This document shows, piece after piece, positions 33,893 through 44,100 of a stretch of 58,621 bases of DNA (positions are counted from its first letter, which is position 1; each line of letters begins with the position of its first letter). The notes beneath the pieces are model-generated. The model worked only from the letters and a program-made list of their open reading frames with translations, was not told the DNA's origin and searched no databases. The stretch is taken from the NCBI GenBank assembly GCA_040394475.1, contig JBEBSD010000037.1, positions 1 to 58,621 of the forward strand. Direction: 5' to 3'. The position numbers were made by a program, and so were the translations under genes. The DNA comes from JBEBSD01 sp040394475. GTDB taxonomy: Bacteria > Bacteroidota > Bacteroidia > Cytophagales > Spirosomataceae.

Positions 33893-34486
33893 ATGGAACA
33901 AATTTTAAGCGCGAGCACTGATCAGCAACTCTGGATGCGGGCCTCAGGAGGAGATACCCGGGCCTTTGAAAGGTTGTATGACCGATATTGGGAATTGCTC
34001 CTGAATGAAGCTTATAAAGTACTGAAAGTAAAAGAAGAAGCCGAAGACGTTGTGCAGAATCTCTTTATTTCACTCTTTGAAAGAATGCAGGAAGTCGACA
34101 TACAGGATGTTAAGGGTTATCTGCTGAAAGCCAACCGCTATGCTGTCTATAATCGGATTAGGCTGTATGTGTCCGATAAAAAGAACCTCGAAAAGCTGCG
34201 GAATTCACCAGTGAGCTTCTCGCAGGATCAGCTTTCCGATTGGCATAACTATCAGGAACTGGAACAAAGGATGAAGCTGGTTATTCATAAATTGTCCGAC
34301 AGGTGCAAAGAGGTATTCCTGCTCAGCAGGAATCATCGCCTGTCCTATTCTGAAATTGCCCGTCAACTCGATATCTCGGAACGAACCGTTGAAAATCATA
34401 TTGCAAAGGCGCTTCGTGAACTAAGAAGTGCGCTGGAGCCTACCTATGGAAGCTACCTCCGTTTGCTTCTAATCTGCTGGATTTAA
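33893..34486 (+). CDS. ECF sigma factor (sigma-70 family) without adjacent FecR
   Basis: The frame is open from a TTG at 33863, but the ATG at 33893 (MEQILSAS) is the natural start, giving 197 residues. Region 2 is seen as FERLYDRYWELLLNEAYKVL and AEDVVQNLFISLFERM; region 4 as RCKEVFLLSRNHRLSYSEIA then LDISERTVENHIAKALREL, the -35-reading helix-turn-helix. A hydrophobic tail LRLLLICWI ends the protein, as in many Bacteroidota ECF sigmas of the FecR-controlled class. The expected anti-sigma gene is missing: a SusC gene follows after 200 bp. In the intact set at 48394 a TTTATAGTA lies just before FecR; the same nine bases occur here at 34531-34539, so FecR may have been deleted from this locus. 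Confidence 0.92.
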   Translation: MEQILSASTDQQLWMRASGGDTRAFERLYDRYWELLLNEAYKVLKVKEEAEDVVQNLFISLFERMQEVDIQDVKGYLLKANRYAVYNRIRLYVSDKKNLEKLRNSPVSFSQDQLSDWHNYQELEQRMKLVIHKLSDRCKEVFLLSRNHRLSYSEIARQLDISERTVENHIAKALRELRSALEPTYGSYLRLLLICWI

Positions 34487-34687
34487 AAAAAACGAGGCGC
34501 CTGATAGGGGTTGGAGTCTGAAATTGTTACTTTATAGTATATTAAGTTGGTAGAACAAATGGGGATTTCAAAATTACGATTACACCTTTTCAAGAGATAC
34601 TGCACTGTCAACAAGACCCGGGCATTTAGAATAGAAGTAATTCAGAGCCATCCAAAAAAATATTCTTTGATATCTAAATTTTATTCC

Positions 34688-37600
34688 ATGAAAATTGACC
34701 AACGGTCCCGATACAGGGAACCTGTATTTAAGTTTGATCTCCTCAAAATCGTTGCGGTAGTCACCCTGGCGCTCCTCTGCAGACCGTCGTTTGCGATTAC
34801 TGATGAACAGCCGGACAAAAACCCCACCCACCATCAGGGTGAAAAACTTCTTACGAAGGCATCGCCGCCACTCCCTGAAAAAACGGTGACAGGTACCGTG
34901 ACCGACGAACGGGGAGAAGGGTTGCCGGGAGTGACGATCCAGATCAAAGGTGTGCCGAGGGGGACGACCACAGAGGCTGATGGAACGTTCAGCATCACCC
35001 TTTCCCCGGAAGAGAATGTCCTGATACTCTCTTTTGTGGGCTATCTGACAGAGGAAATCGATGTAAAAAACAGGGTGTTGGTAACTGTTTCACTCAAGCC
35101 GACAGATAACAGCCTGAACGAGATAGTTGTGATCGGTTACGGTACCCAAAAGCGGAAAGACCTTACAGGTTCTGTCGCTTCCGTGTCGGCGAATGTCCTC
35201 AGGCAGCCGGTCAATTCTTTTGACAAAGTACTTCAAGGTGCTGTTTCCGGAGCATTGGTTACTTCCACATCCGGACAACCCGGAGCAGGCGTAAGTATTA
35301 AGATAAGAGGGGCCAGTTCAATCCAGGGAGGTACCGAACCCCTGTTTATCATTGACGGGTTTCCGCTCTACGACGCCAATCTCTCCTTTATCAATCCTTC
35401 CGATATTGCGTCAATTGACGTCTTGAAAGACGCCTCCGCCACTGCCATTTACGGATCACGGGGCGCCAACGGCGTCGTTATCGTCACTACGAAAAAAGGC
35501 CGAGAGGGAAAAGTAATGGTCAACTACGAAGGCAGCTATGGGGTAGAGTCTGTCCGGAGAAAAATCCCCTTGGTAAACGCTCCCGAGTTTGCTCGCCTGC
35601 GCAACGAAGCACTCTTCGACAGAACTCCTTCCGGCGGACCAAACCAGTACCTGAGTGAGGAAGAAATCGCAAGGCTGGGGGAAGGCACCAACTGGCAGAA
35701 CGAAGCATTTGTTACCGCGCCCACCCACAACCATCTTCTCGCTGTTTCGGGAGGTAACAGTAAAACGAGATTTCATCTTTCTACCGGCTATTTCAACCAG
35801 AACGGTACGATCATCAACACGGGCTTCGAGCGCTTCAATCTACGCCTCAATCTGGATACTGAAATAACCGACCGTCTGAAATCAGGAGTCAATTTCACCG
35901 GGAATATATCCAGCCGTCAGAACGCACCCTCCGGAACCGTGAGTGCCTTGCTGACCATGCCGCCTACGGCAACTATCTATAATGCCGATGGTTCGTATAC
36001 GTTGAGAAACCCTTTTGAAAATATTATTTCCAACCCCATTGCATCGCTTCATCTTGAAACAAACGAGGATAAAAGCCTGAGGGCACTGGCTACTGCCTAT
36101 GCGGAATACGAAGTCATCTCCGGGTTGCGACTCAGAGTATCGCTGGGAACCGATCTCAGCGCCGGTAAACAAAACTCCTATCAACCCTCCACTGTGTACC
36201 AGGGGAGCCTTGTAAACGGAAGGGCATCCATTGATGGCGACTATTCGTTGTCCTGGCTAAATGAAAACACCCTGACGTATTATAAAAACCTGGGCAGTAA
36301 GCATTCTATCAACGCTCTTGTCGGATTTACACAACAGGTCTCCTCATCTGAAAGTTTTTCACAGGGAAGTACCCAGTTTATTTCGGACGACCTGCTGTAC
36401 CACGGTATCGGTAGCGGGGCCGTTGTGACAACTCCTTCGTCAGGCTACCAGGGATGGGGGTTGATGTCGTACCTGTCGCGAGTTAATTACAACTACAATG
36501 ATCGCTACCTGCTCACCGGAAGTATCCGGTTTGATGGTTCTTCCCGCTTTGGTCGTGACAAGAAATGGGGGGCATTCCCTTCTGCGGCTTTTTCCTGGAA
36601 AATCAGTAACGAAGACTTCTTCGGAGTAGATCCCTCTTTGATCAGTGATCTGAAACTGAGAGCAAGCTACGGTGCTACGGGGAACCAGGAAATAGGTCTT
36701 TATCAATCGCTTTCCACCCTGGGCAATGATCGCTACCTGATCGGCGACAATATCGTAATCGGGTATAGCCCCAACCGGATCGCCAATGACCTCCTGGGCT
36801 GGGAAAAAACCAATCAGTTTGATTTGGGATTTGATTTCTCCCTACTGTCCAACCGTATCCACGTGACCGCAGATGCTTATCTGAAAAGAACAAGAGACCT
36901 GTTGCTCAACGTAGAAATCCCCTGGACAACCGGGCACTCCAGTTCTCTCCAAAATTTTGGTTCTATCGAAAACAAGGGCCTTGAGTTCGGCATTCAATCC
37001 AGGAATCTCGCCAGAAAGCTGACCTGGAATAGTGAATTCAACATCTCCTTTAACAGAAGCAAGGTGCTGCAAATCAATGATTTTGAAGAAGGCTTCTATC
37101 TTTCAGGAAACTACATCGTACAGGTGGGCAAGCCCCTTGGCTCATTTTACGGAACGGTGACGGACGGCGTTTTGCAGGCTGGGGAAGAAGAGACCAGGGG
37201 AAAACTGACGGGGAAGACCAATCCTAAGCCGGGCGACAGGGTGTATAAAGATATCGACGGAAACGATGCTTTCTCGAATGCTACCGACAGAACCATTATT
37301 GGAACAGCACAACCTGATTTCATTTTCGGATTTCAGAACCATTTTACCTGGAAACAATTTGACCTTTCGGTATTCCTTCAAGGGATCTGCGGCGGCCATC
37401 TTCTCAACGGGAACAAACAAACACTCGAGTTCCTGACCGGTTCTCAGAACGCCTCTGCGATCGCCAGGGATCGCTGGTCGCCGGACAATACCGACACCGA
37501 GATTCCCAGGGCCTCCGGCGATCCTTCTAATTTCTTTTCCAACCGGTTTGTAGAAGATGCATCCTATCTCAGACTCCGTAATATCACCCTTGGCTACACA

Positions 37601-37792
37601 TTGCCAACGCCGGGAAACAGCCCGATCTCTTCATTGCGGATCTATTTCACCGCGCAGAATCTCCTGACGCTGACCAACTACACAGGTTTCGATCCGGACG
37701 TGTCGCACAGAAGCAATGTTTCTCCCGGATCTGACTCCGGCAACTATCCTGTCCCCCGGCTGGTCAGTGGCGGTGTGTCCCTCAATTTTTGA
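34688..37792 (+). CDS. SusC/RagA-family TonB-dependent outer-membrane transporter (no STN domain)
   Basis: The frame is open from 34547, but MKIDQRSRYREP at 34688 starts the only proper signal peptide (VVTLALLCRPSFA); 1034 residues. A CarboxypepD_reg-like domain spans about 66-139 (GEGLPGVTIQIKG, ILSFVGYLTEEI). The plug starts at LNEIVVIGYGTQKRKDLTG, which includes the TonB-box-like segment, and runs through EPLFIIDGFPLYD and DIASIDVLKDASATAIYGSR. The remainder is the 22-strand barrel ending in VSGGVSLNF. It takes up oligosaccharides with the SusD encoded 11 bp downstream. It lacks the secretin/TonB N-terminal (STN) signalling domain that the second SusC here has, so it should not signal directly to an anti-sigma factor. 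Confidence 0.95.
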   Translation: MKIDQRSRYREPVFKFDLLKIVAVVTLALLCRPSFAITDEQPDKNPTHHQGEKLLTKASPPLPEKTVTGTVTDERGEGLPGVTIQIKGVPRGTTTEADGTFSITLSPEENVLILSFVGYLTEEIDVKNRVLVTVSLKPTDNSLNEIVVIGYGTQKRKDLTGSVASVSANVLRQPVNSFDKVLQGAVSGALVTSTSGQPGAGVSIKIRGASSIQGGTEPLFIIDGFPLYDANLSFINPSDIASIDVLKDASATAIYGSRGANGVVIVTTKKGREGKVMVNYEGSYGVESVRRKIPLVNAPEFARLRNEALFDRTPSGGPNQYLSEEEIARLGEGTNWQNEAFVTAPTHNHLLAVSGGNSKTRFHLSTGYFNQNGTIINTGFERFNLRLNLDTEITDRLKSGVNFTGNISSRQNAPSGTVSALLTMPPTATIYNADGSYTLRNPFENIISNPIASLHLETNEDKSLRALATAYAEYEVISGLRLRVSLGTDLSAGKQNSYQPSTVYQGSLVNGRASIDGDYSLSWLNENTLTYYKNLGSKHSINALVGFTQQVSSSESFSQGSTQFISDDLLYHGIGSGAVVTTPSSGYQGWGLMSYLSRVNYNYNDRYLLTGSIRFDGSSRFGRDKKWGAFPSAAFSWKISNEDFFGVDPSLISDLKLRASYGATGNQEIGLYQSLSTLGNDRYLIGDNIVIGYSPNRIANDLLGWEKTNQFDLGFDFSLLSNRIHVTADAYLKRTRDLLLNVEIPWTTGHSSSLQNFGSIENKGLEFGIQSRNLARKLTWNSEFNISFNRSKVLQINDFEEGFYLSGNYIVQVGKPLGSFYGTVTDGVLQAGEEETRGKLTGKTNPKPGDRVYKDIDGNDAFSNATDRTIIGTAQPDFIFGFQNHFTWKQFDLSVFLQGICGGHLLNGNKQTLEFLTGSQNASAIARDRWSPDNTDTEIPRASGDPSNFFSNRFVEDASYLRLRNITLGYTLPTPGNSPISSLRIYFTAQNLLTLTNYTGFDPDVSHRSNVSPGSDSGNYPVPRLVSGGVSLNF

Positions 37793-37803
37793 AATCTAAC
37801 AAT

Positions 37804-39303
37804 ATGAGATCCAATAGTTTCACCTATATGAAAACCTACGTCAAATTTTTGCTGGCGGTAATTATACCGCTTTCCTGGTCTTGTGCAGACCTTTACGACA
37901 CCCCGAAATCGGAGCTGACCGGTGAACAGTTTTACAGAAATGAAGCAGATGCGATTGCGTCAGTCAACTCGATTTATTCCGTGATGTTCGGAACCTATGC
38001 AGCTGCGGGCGTATTGTTTAACCGCCAACTGATGATGTACGAAATGGCGACCGACGACTACACTGCAGGCACAAGAACCAGGAGTGCAGAAGTAATCGAT
38101 GTTTCCAAACTTTCGCACGCTCCTAAAAACCTGGCGATAGACCGGGCATGGCAGTATTCTTACAATTCCATTAACCTGGCGAATATCGCAATTGAGAAAA
38201 TTGCCCTTATACCGGAGGATCGGATTACCCCGCCGGTCAGAGCGCGGCTGATCAACGAAGCCAAATTCTTGCGCGGCTGGAATTACTTCAATCTGGTGCG
38301 CTGGCACGGGTCTGTCCCACTCATTTTATGGGAAACGACTACGCTCGACCGTAAAACAATTCAGGTGGAGCAGGCACCGGAAGAACTTATTTACGAGCAG
38401 ATTATCAGCGACTTGAAGGATGCCGAGCAGTTGCCTGGTCCGGGGGAATACAGCTCCCTCGATATCGGTCGCGCTACGGCCGGCGCCGCCAAAACGTTGC
38501 TAGCCAAGGTATATCTTACTCAAAAAAACTGGACCGCAGCGGCGCAGAAATCCAAAGAGGTAATCGATTCCGGCTGGTACGCCCTTTTTGAAGATTTTGC
38601 CGATGTGTTCAAGGTGGAAACGAAAAACGGGAAAGAGCACATTTTCTCGTCCCAGCATAAGGGTAATATCGGTTTTGGCGGGCATCGCCTGGCTGAAGTG
38701 ACCGCCCCGGTAGAAGGCCCGTTTAATGGCGACAATATCGACTCACCTAACTACGAAAGCGATCTTTATTTCTCGTTTGCTGACAACGACAAGCGTAAAA
38801 ATATAACATTCGTTACAGAGCTGAGAGACCCCAATACCGGAATACTGCATAAGTTCAGTCGTTATTATTTTCATAAATACTGGGATCCTTCTACTCCCTA
38901 TAACCAGGTCCAGTCATCTAAAAATGTGCCCTTGCTCCGATATGCTGACGTCCTTCTGATCTATTCCGAAGCGCTCAACGAGCTAGGCAATCAAAACGAG
39001 GCCTATCGCTACCTCGACAAAGTCAGGGGCCGTGCGGGAATCCAGCATTTACAGGAAGCCTATCCAGGGTTGTCGCAGGACCAGTTTCGTGACAGTTTGT
39101 TCCAGGAGCGCCGCAAAGAATTCGTGCTGGAGTATAACCGCTGGTTTGATCTTTCCCGGAGAGGGGCGGCCTATTATGTCAATGCGGTTAAAGCGGCAGG
39201 CAAGCAAAACGCGGCGCCGCGGCATGTCAGATTCCCAATCCCACAGCGCGAGCTGGATATCAATTCTTCGCTAAGACAACTTCCCGAATGGGAAAACTAT
39301 TGA
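37804..39303 (+). CDS. SusD/RagB-family surface glycan-binding lipoprotein
   Basis: I chose the ATG at 37804 (499 residues); the ATG at 37828 gives an equally good, shorter lipoprotein signal, and the frame is also open back to a TTG at 37789. The lipobox ends LSWSC (C27 from 37804, C19 from 37828). The mature protein has the SusD order: DLYDTPKSELTGEQFY near the N-terminus, the NEAKFLRGWNYFNLVRWHG TPR segment, RATAGAAKTLLAKVYL, then LLRYADVLLIYSEALNELG and a C-terminal RRKEFVLEYNRWFDL. It forms the lid of the SusC pore encoded immediately upstream and is surface-anchored by lipid. A sulfatase gene follows after 67 bp, presumably in the same operon. Confidence 0.94.
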   Translation: MRSNSFTYMKTYVKFLLAVIIPLSWSCADLYDTPKSELTGEQFYRNEADAIASVNSIYSVMFGTYAAAGVLFNRQLMMYEMATDDYTAGTRTRSAEVIDVSKLSHAPKNLAIDRAWQYSYNSINLANIAIEKIALIPEDRITPPVRARLINEAKFLRGWNYFNLVRWHGSVPLILWETTTLDRKTIQVEQAPEELIYEQIISDLKDAEQLPGPGEYSSLDIGRATAGAAKTLLAKVYLTQKNWTAAAQKSKEVIDSGWYALFEDFADVFKVETKNGKEHIFSSQHKGNIGFGGHRLAEVTAPVEGPFNGDNIDSPNYESDLYFSFADNDKRKNITFVTELRDPNTGILHKFSRYYFHKYWDPSTPYNQVQSSKNVPLLRYADVLLIYSEALNELGNQNEAYRYLDKVRGRAGIQHLQEAYPGLSQDQFRDSLFQERRKEFVLEYNRWFDLSRRGAAYYVNAVKAAGKQNAAPRHVRFPIPQRELDINSSLRQLPEWENY

Positions 39304-39370
39304 TCGGCCGCTATCCGGCGACCAGGTGGCAAACACCCATAAAAAACAACTAATATTCAATTTGATAGAA

Positions 39371-41029
39371 ATGAAAAAACAATTGTTAATGCTGTTGGGA
39401 ATGGCGCTGTTTACTGTTCCCGCTAAAGCTCAGAGAAACGCCACGCCACCACAAGATCGCCCGAATATCATTCTTATTATGGTCGATGACATGGGGTACT
39501 CAGATCTGGGATCGTACGGGTCTGAAATTAAGACCCCCAATCTCGACAGGCTGGCAGGAGAAGGTTTGAGGCTGACGCAGTTCTACAACAATTCCATATG
39601 CGCTCCGACCCGCGCGTCGGTAATTACAGGACAGTACCAACACAAAGCAGGAGTCGGCTATTTTGCTGTAAATCTGGGTTTACCGGCCTACCAGGGGTAC
39701 CTCAACAGAGAATCACTCACCTTTGGAGAGGTATTGCGAAGCGGAGGTTACAACACTTTTATGTCCGGAAAATGGCACGTCGGAAGCGACAGCCTGGCAT
39801 GGCCTACACAGCGCGGGTTTGACCAGTTTTATGGATTTTTAGGCGGATTAAGTCATTTCTTCACAGCAGACAGCAAAAAACCGGTTGTATTGAAGCGCAA
39901 TAACGGAGAAAAAGCACTCGAAAAGGGGAAATATCTCACTGACGAGCTGACAGATCACGCACTCGACTTCATTGCCAACCATAATGACCCGGGAAAACCA
40001 TTTTTCCTTTACCTGCCTTTTAACGCTCCTCACTGGCCGCTTCAGGCCCCGCAAGAAGATATCGACAAATACAAAGGCGTGTATGATATAGGCTGGGATT
40101 CGCTTCGCGTGCTCAGAGTACAGCGGCAGAAAGAGCTTGGATTACTGAATTCAACACAAACCATCGCTGAGAGAGATGATGCCGTTCCGCAATGGAATGC
40201 TTTGAGCTATGAAGAGAAGCAATTCTGGAAAATCAAAATGGAAGTTTATGCGGCGATGGTTGACCGCGTTGACCAGAATGTAGGGAAGATCCTGGATCGA
40301 TTGAAGCAACTGGACAAATATGAAAATACGCTTATTGTTTTCATCTCCGATAATGGTCCGCAGGCCGGATACAGGGGCGTCACGACAATAGGCAGCCCTT
40401 CCTCAGGAAGAGGTTTAAGAGGTGGGGGAGTTCCGCTTAACGGACCTCTCGGCTCTGCAAACTCTTATGGCTTTCAGGACCAGCCCTGGGCTTATCTCTC
40501 GAAAACTCCTTTACTTGACTACAAAGATGACCTTCATGAAGGGGGGATCAGTTCTCCGTTGATCGCCTGGTATCCTAAAAAAATCAAAGCGGGTAAAATA
40601 GCACAGGGAGTAGGCCATATTATCGATCTGGCCCCTACTTTTTACGAACTGGCAGGGGTAAAATATCCCGAAACCTTCGAGGGCATAAAACCTCATGCAC
40701 TGCCTGGAAAAAGCCTTTTGCCTGTTTTCTTTGACGACAAGGAAGTGGTTGAAAGAGGAAAGCCTATCTTCTGGGAACGGGCCGGGAATAGGGCTGTCCG
40801 CGAGGGAAAATGGAAGCTCGTTTCAGCCTATCCGTCCTATCAGTGGGAACTCTACGACATCGATAAAGACCGGGGAGAAACCCAAAATACAGCTTCTGCG
40901 AATCCGGATATCGTCAACCGTCTTTCTGAAGCTTATTTCACCTGGGCCAAAGAAACAGGTGTAGAAGACTATGAGAAAATCAAGCCTCAGCGGCAGATAA
41001 ATGTAAGAGCCACGAGAGCGTCACCGTGA
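39371..41029 (+). CDS. Secreted S1-type sulfatase (arylsulfatase-like)
   Basis: The start at the ATG at 39371 gives a standard signal peptide (ALFTVPAKAQ); the longer GTG start at 39326 is unlikely. The 552-residue protein has metal ligands D39-D40 in ILIMVDDMGYSDLGSYG, the sulfatase signature C77-A-P-T-R81 where Cys becomes formylglycine, K134 and H136 in SGKWHVG, and D327-N328 in FISDNGPQ. A long insert around residues 220-290 (RVQRQKELGLLNSTQ) is as in arylsulfatases of the AtsA/AslA type. It removes sulfate esters from a glycan in the periplasm or at the surface. It needs a formylglycine-generating enzyme not encoded in this window. It is third in the SusC-SusD-sulfatase set. Confidence 0.94.
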   Translation: MKKQLLMLLGMALFTVPAKAQRNATPPQDRPNIILIMVDDMGYSDLGSYGSEIKTPNLDRLAGEGLRLTQFYNNSICAPTRASVITGQYQHKAGVGYFAVNLGLPAYQGYLNRESLTFGEVLRSGGYNTFMSGKWHVGSDSLAWPTQRGFDQFYGFLGGLSHFFTADSKKPVVLKRNNGEKALEKGKYLTDELTDHALDFIANHNDPGKPFFLYLPFNAPHWPLQAPQEDIDKYKGVYDIGWDSLRVLRVQRQKELGLLNSTQTIAERDDAVPQWNALSYEEKQFWKIKMEVYAAMVDRVDQNVGKILDRLKQLDKYENTLIVFISDNGPQAGYRGVTTIGSPSSGRGLRGGGVPLNGPLGSANSYGFQDQPWAYLSKTPLLDYKDDLHEGGISSPLIAWYPKKIKAGKIAQGVGHIIDLAPTFYELAGVKYPETFEGIKPHALPGKSLLPVFFDDKEVVERGKPIFWERAGNRAVREGKWKLVSAYPSYQWELYDIDKDRGETQNTASANPDIVNRLSEAYFTWAKETGVEDYEKIKPQRQINVRATRASP

Positions 41030-41125
41030 CAGCATAAGTCAGGTGCAGCGGGGACTCGTCACTGAAGATTCAAAGATTGTGCAGACCATTCCTGATCAAG
41101 TACTTATCCAATTCCCCCCTCCCCA

Positions 41126-41140
41126 CCCAAAAGGGGGATA
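41126..41140 (+). promoter_or_regulatory. CCCAAAAGGGGGATA motif upstream of the ubiquitin-like fusion gene
   Basis: The small palindrome CCC-AAAA-GGGGG followed by ATACCG lies 37 bases before the start codon. Nearly the same string occurs at 28653-28672 before the paralogous beta-helix gene and at 23415-23430 before the response regulator gene. Whether it binds a regulator or is a dispersed repeat is unknown. Confidence 0.35.
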
Positions 41141-41161
41141 CCGCCGCTACGATAAAAACAG

Positions 41162-41169
41162 TCACTTTG
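41162..41169 (+). promoter_or_regulatory. Candidate -7 box for the ubiquitin-like fusion gene
   Basis: TCACTTTG at 41162-41169 matches TAnnTTTG at seven of eight positions. It is seven bases before the ATG at 41177, giving an almost leaderless transcript if that start is used, or a leader of about 30 bases if translation begins at the ATG at 41204. Confidence 0.4.
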
Positions 41170-41176
41170 TAGCACT

Positions 41177-44100
41177 ATGGAAAAACTTCTACCGCTGCCG
41201 TCAATGCGCCGGATACCTGTCTGGGCTACCCTGTTTGTGCTGCTGAGCACCGCCGCACCCGCAAACGATTTCAACCCGGCCGGCCAAGCGCCGATATCTC
41301 ACCGTTCCGAAGGAGGTACAACGGACAGGCCGGCGCATGCATTTCGGCTGGAGCCGGTATCGATGCAGATTTTCATCGAAGCCTGGACGGGAGAAACGTT
41401 TAAGCTTGATGTGTTTTCCTCCGATGCTATCCAGCAGGTAAAGCATAAAATCAACGATATAAAAGGGTTCCCCGTGCCACAGCAGCAACTGGCCTTCGGC
41501 GGTACCATACTGGCTGACGGGCGAATACTGGGCGACTATGAGCTACCAGACGGGAGCACGTTACAACTACTGAGGCGGATGCAGGTGGATAACAACAACG
41601 TTCTATACGTAGATATCAACGTGAATACCGGAGTTGGGGGCTATACCGGCATAGGCGACTCCTGGGACAACGCCATTCCCCAACTGGCCGATGCGCTGAA
41701 GTGGGCGCGTGAGCAATATTACGGGGGGACTCACGGGTGGAGTAACGCTAACCCGCTGCGGATTTACGTTGCCATAGGCGCCTACCTGCCCGCTTACCAT
41801 GCCGGAGACGGAAGCTACACTACCGACGGCGATCGCCTCAACGCGTTCGTACTGGTGCCCAACGTACAGCTTTACGGCGGGTTTGACCCGGCTAACGGTG
41901 TGGAAACCCTTGAGGATGAGCGCATGCTTCCCGATGTCGACAACCCCGGCCAGGGCACGGTGCTGAGCGGAGACCTGGATGGAGATGACGATCAGACCGA
42001 TTTCTCCGGATACTCTGAGAATGTGTACCATGTGGTCATCGCCGCCGGAAATCTGGGTGCAGGAAGTATGGACGGCTTTACGATCACTTCCGGCGCTGCC
42101 AGCGGGGACGTGGGCGGCTCTTTCGGCGTAAACGGATTCCCCGTGTCTTCGGAGGCCGGTGGAGGGATGGTTACCTCTTTTTCTTCCCCATCGCTGACCG
42201 ACTGCCTGTTTTCAAGGAATATTGCAATTAGGGGTGGAGGAATGGTCAACATTAGCACGGCTTCGAAACCTTCGCTTACCAGGTGTATATTCCTGGGGAA
42301 TTATGCGCAGGAAGGCGCCGGAATGATCAATAGCCAGGCGGAACCTCAATTGACCGGGTGTATGTTTCTGGAGAATTCGGCATTTCAAGCCGGAGGAGGA
42401 ATGTGCAACGTCCAAGCCAGCCCTTCTATTACTGCCACCACATTTAAACGGAACTCAGCCGATTCGGGCGGAGGGATAGCGAATGGCGGAAACACCCTTT
42501 CACTTGACCAATGTGATTTCTCGGAAAATACGGCCCGGAATGGCGGCGGGCTGATGAATTCCGCAGCTACCCTTTCATTGACCGGGTGCACATTTTCAGG
42601 GAATTCAGCGACAGCCGACGGAGGAGGAATGCATAACATAGAAAGCGGGCTTTCGCTGACCGGGTGTACTTTTTTGCAGAACTCGGCCGATCAGCGTGGA
42701 GGCGCCATGCGCAATGACCGGTCGTCTGTCACGATGCTCAACAGTAAGCTGCTGAATAATACAGCCCCGCAGGGCGGGGCCATCATCAATGAATCGTGTC
42801 CTGCTATTTCGCTGACCAATTGTCTGTTTTCGGGAAATTCAGCCATGGTAGCTGCCGCCATGATGAGCGGTATCTGCGAAGCTATCGCGCTGACCAATTG
42901 TACGATTTCGGGAAATACGGCCAGTTTGGCGGGAGGCAGTCTGGCCAATATTCAAGGACCGGTTTCTTTAGCGAACGTGATTATCTGGGGTAACGACGTC
43001 AATGGCGACTTCACCGATCAGACGGCATCATTTTCCACCCAAGGCAACGACTTGCCGGAGATTTCCAATAGCCTGATCGCCAACTGGGGGGGAAGTGCTG
43101 ACTGGGATGATACCCGTGGAGTTGACGGCGGCGGCAACATCGACACCGATCCGCTTTTTACCGATCCGGTCAACGGTGATTATCGCCTGCAGACCTGTAG
43201 TCCGGCCATCAACAAGGGGGATAATGTGCTGCTTCCCGGCGGACTTACCGAAGACGCGGACGGTAATCCGCGCACAGTGCACGCGGTGGTGGATATGGGC
43301 GCTTTTGAATACCAGGGGGGATTTCCGACGGGTAACCTGGCCCTCCATAATGACGAAAGCACAAAGAATATCAGCGGCGCTACCGACTTTTTCGGCAACG
43401 ATGAAGCCTGCCGGCTGATCGCCCGTGTAGAACCCTCCGGCACCGCCCCGGTGAGCGGAAGCATTACCGCCAGTGTAGGGATCGACCCGGAAGTCGCTTT
43501 TCATAATGCCTCGCCTTATGTACAGCGTCATTACCTCATCAATGCGCAAACAGGGGGATCCGCCCGGATTACCCTCTATTTTACACAGGCAGAATTTAAC
43601 CATTTCAACGACGAAATGACTACAGGTCTGCTTCCGGCCCATCCAAGTGACGATGCCAACAAAACGAACCTTCGGGTCTACCAGTTTCACGGTGAAGCCG
43701 GAAGCACACCCGGCGACTACCAGGGCGCTCCGCTAACGGTTATTGCCCCGCAGGAGGAAGATATCGTATGGAACGACGTGAATGGGCGGTGGGAAGTGAA
43801 CTTTGACGTAGAAGGCTTCAGCGGCTTCTTCATCGGGTCGGTGGCCGGCCCGCTGCCGGTCAGGCTTGTCTCTTTTTCGGGATCTCCCGACGCTGAACAT
43901 GCGGTTATGCTTCATTGGGAGGTAGTGGAGCAGCAGGATATAAATGCCTATACGGTAGAATATCGTTCAAATGGCGGCACTTTTGAGGAAGCCGGAACGG
44001 TAGCAGCCACCCAAACGCCGGTAGCCCGTTATACCTTCAGCCATACTCCTCCGCGGGGTAAGGGGATTGCCTACTATCGCCTCCGCATCCTGGAAGCTGA

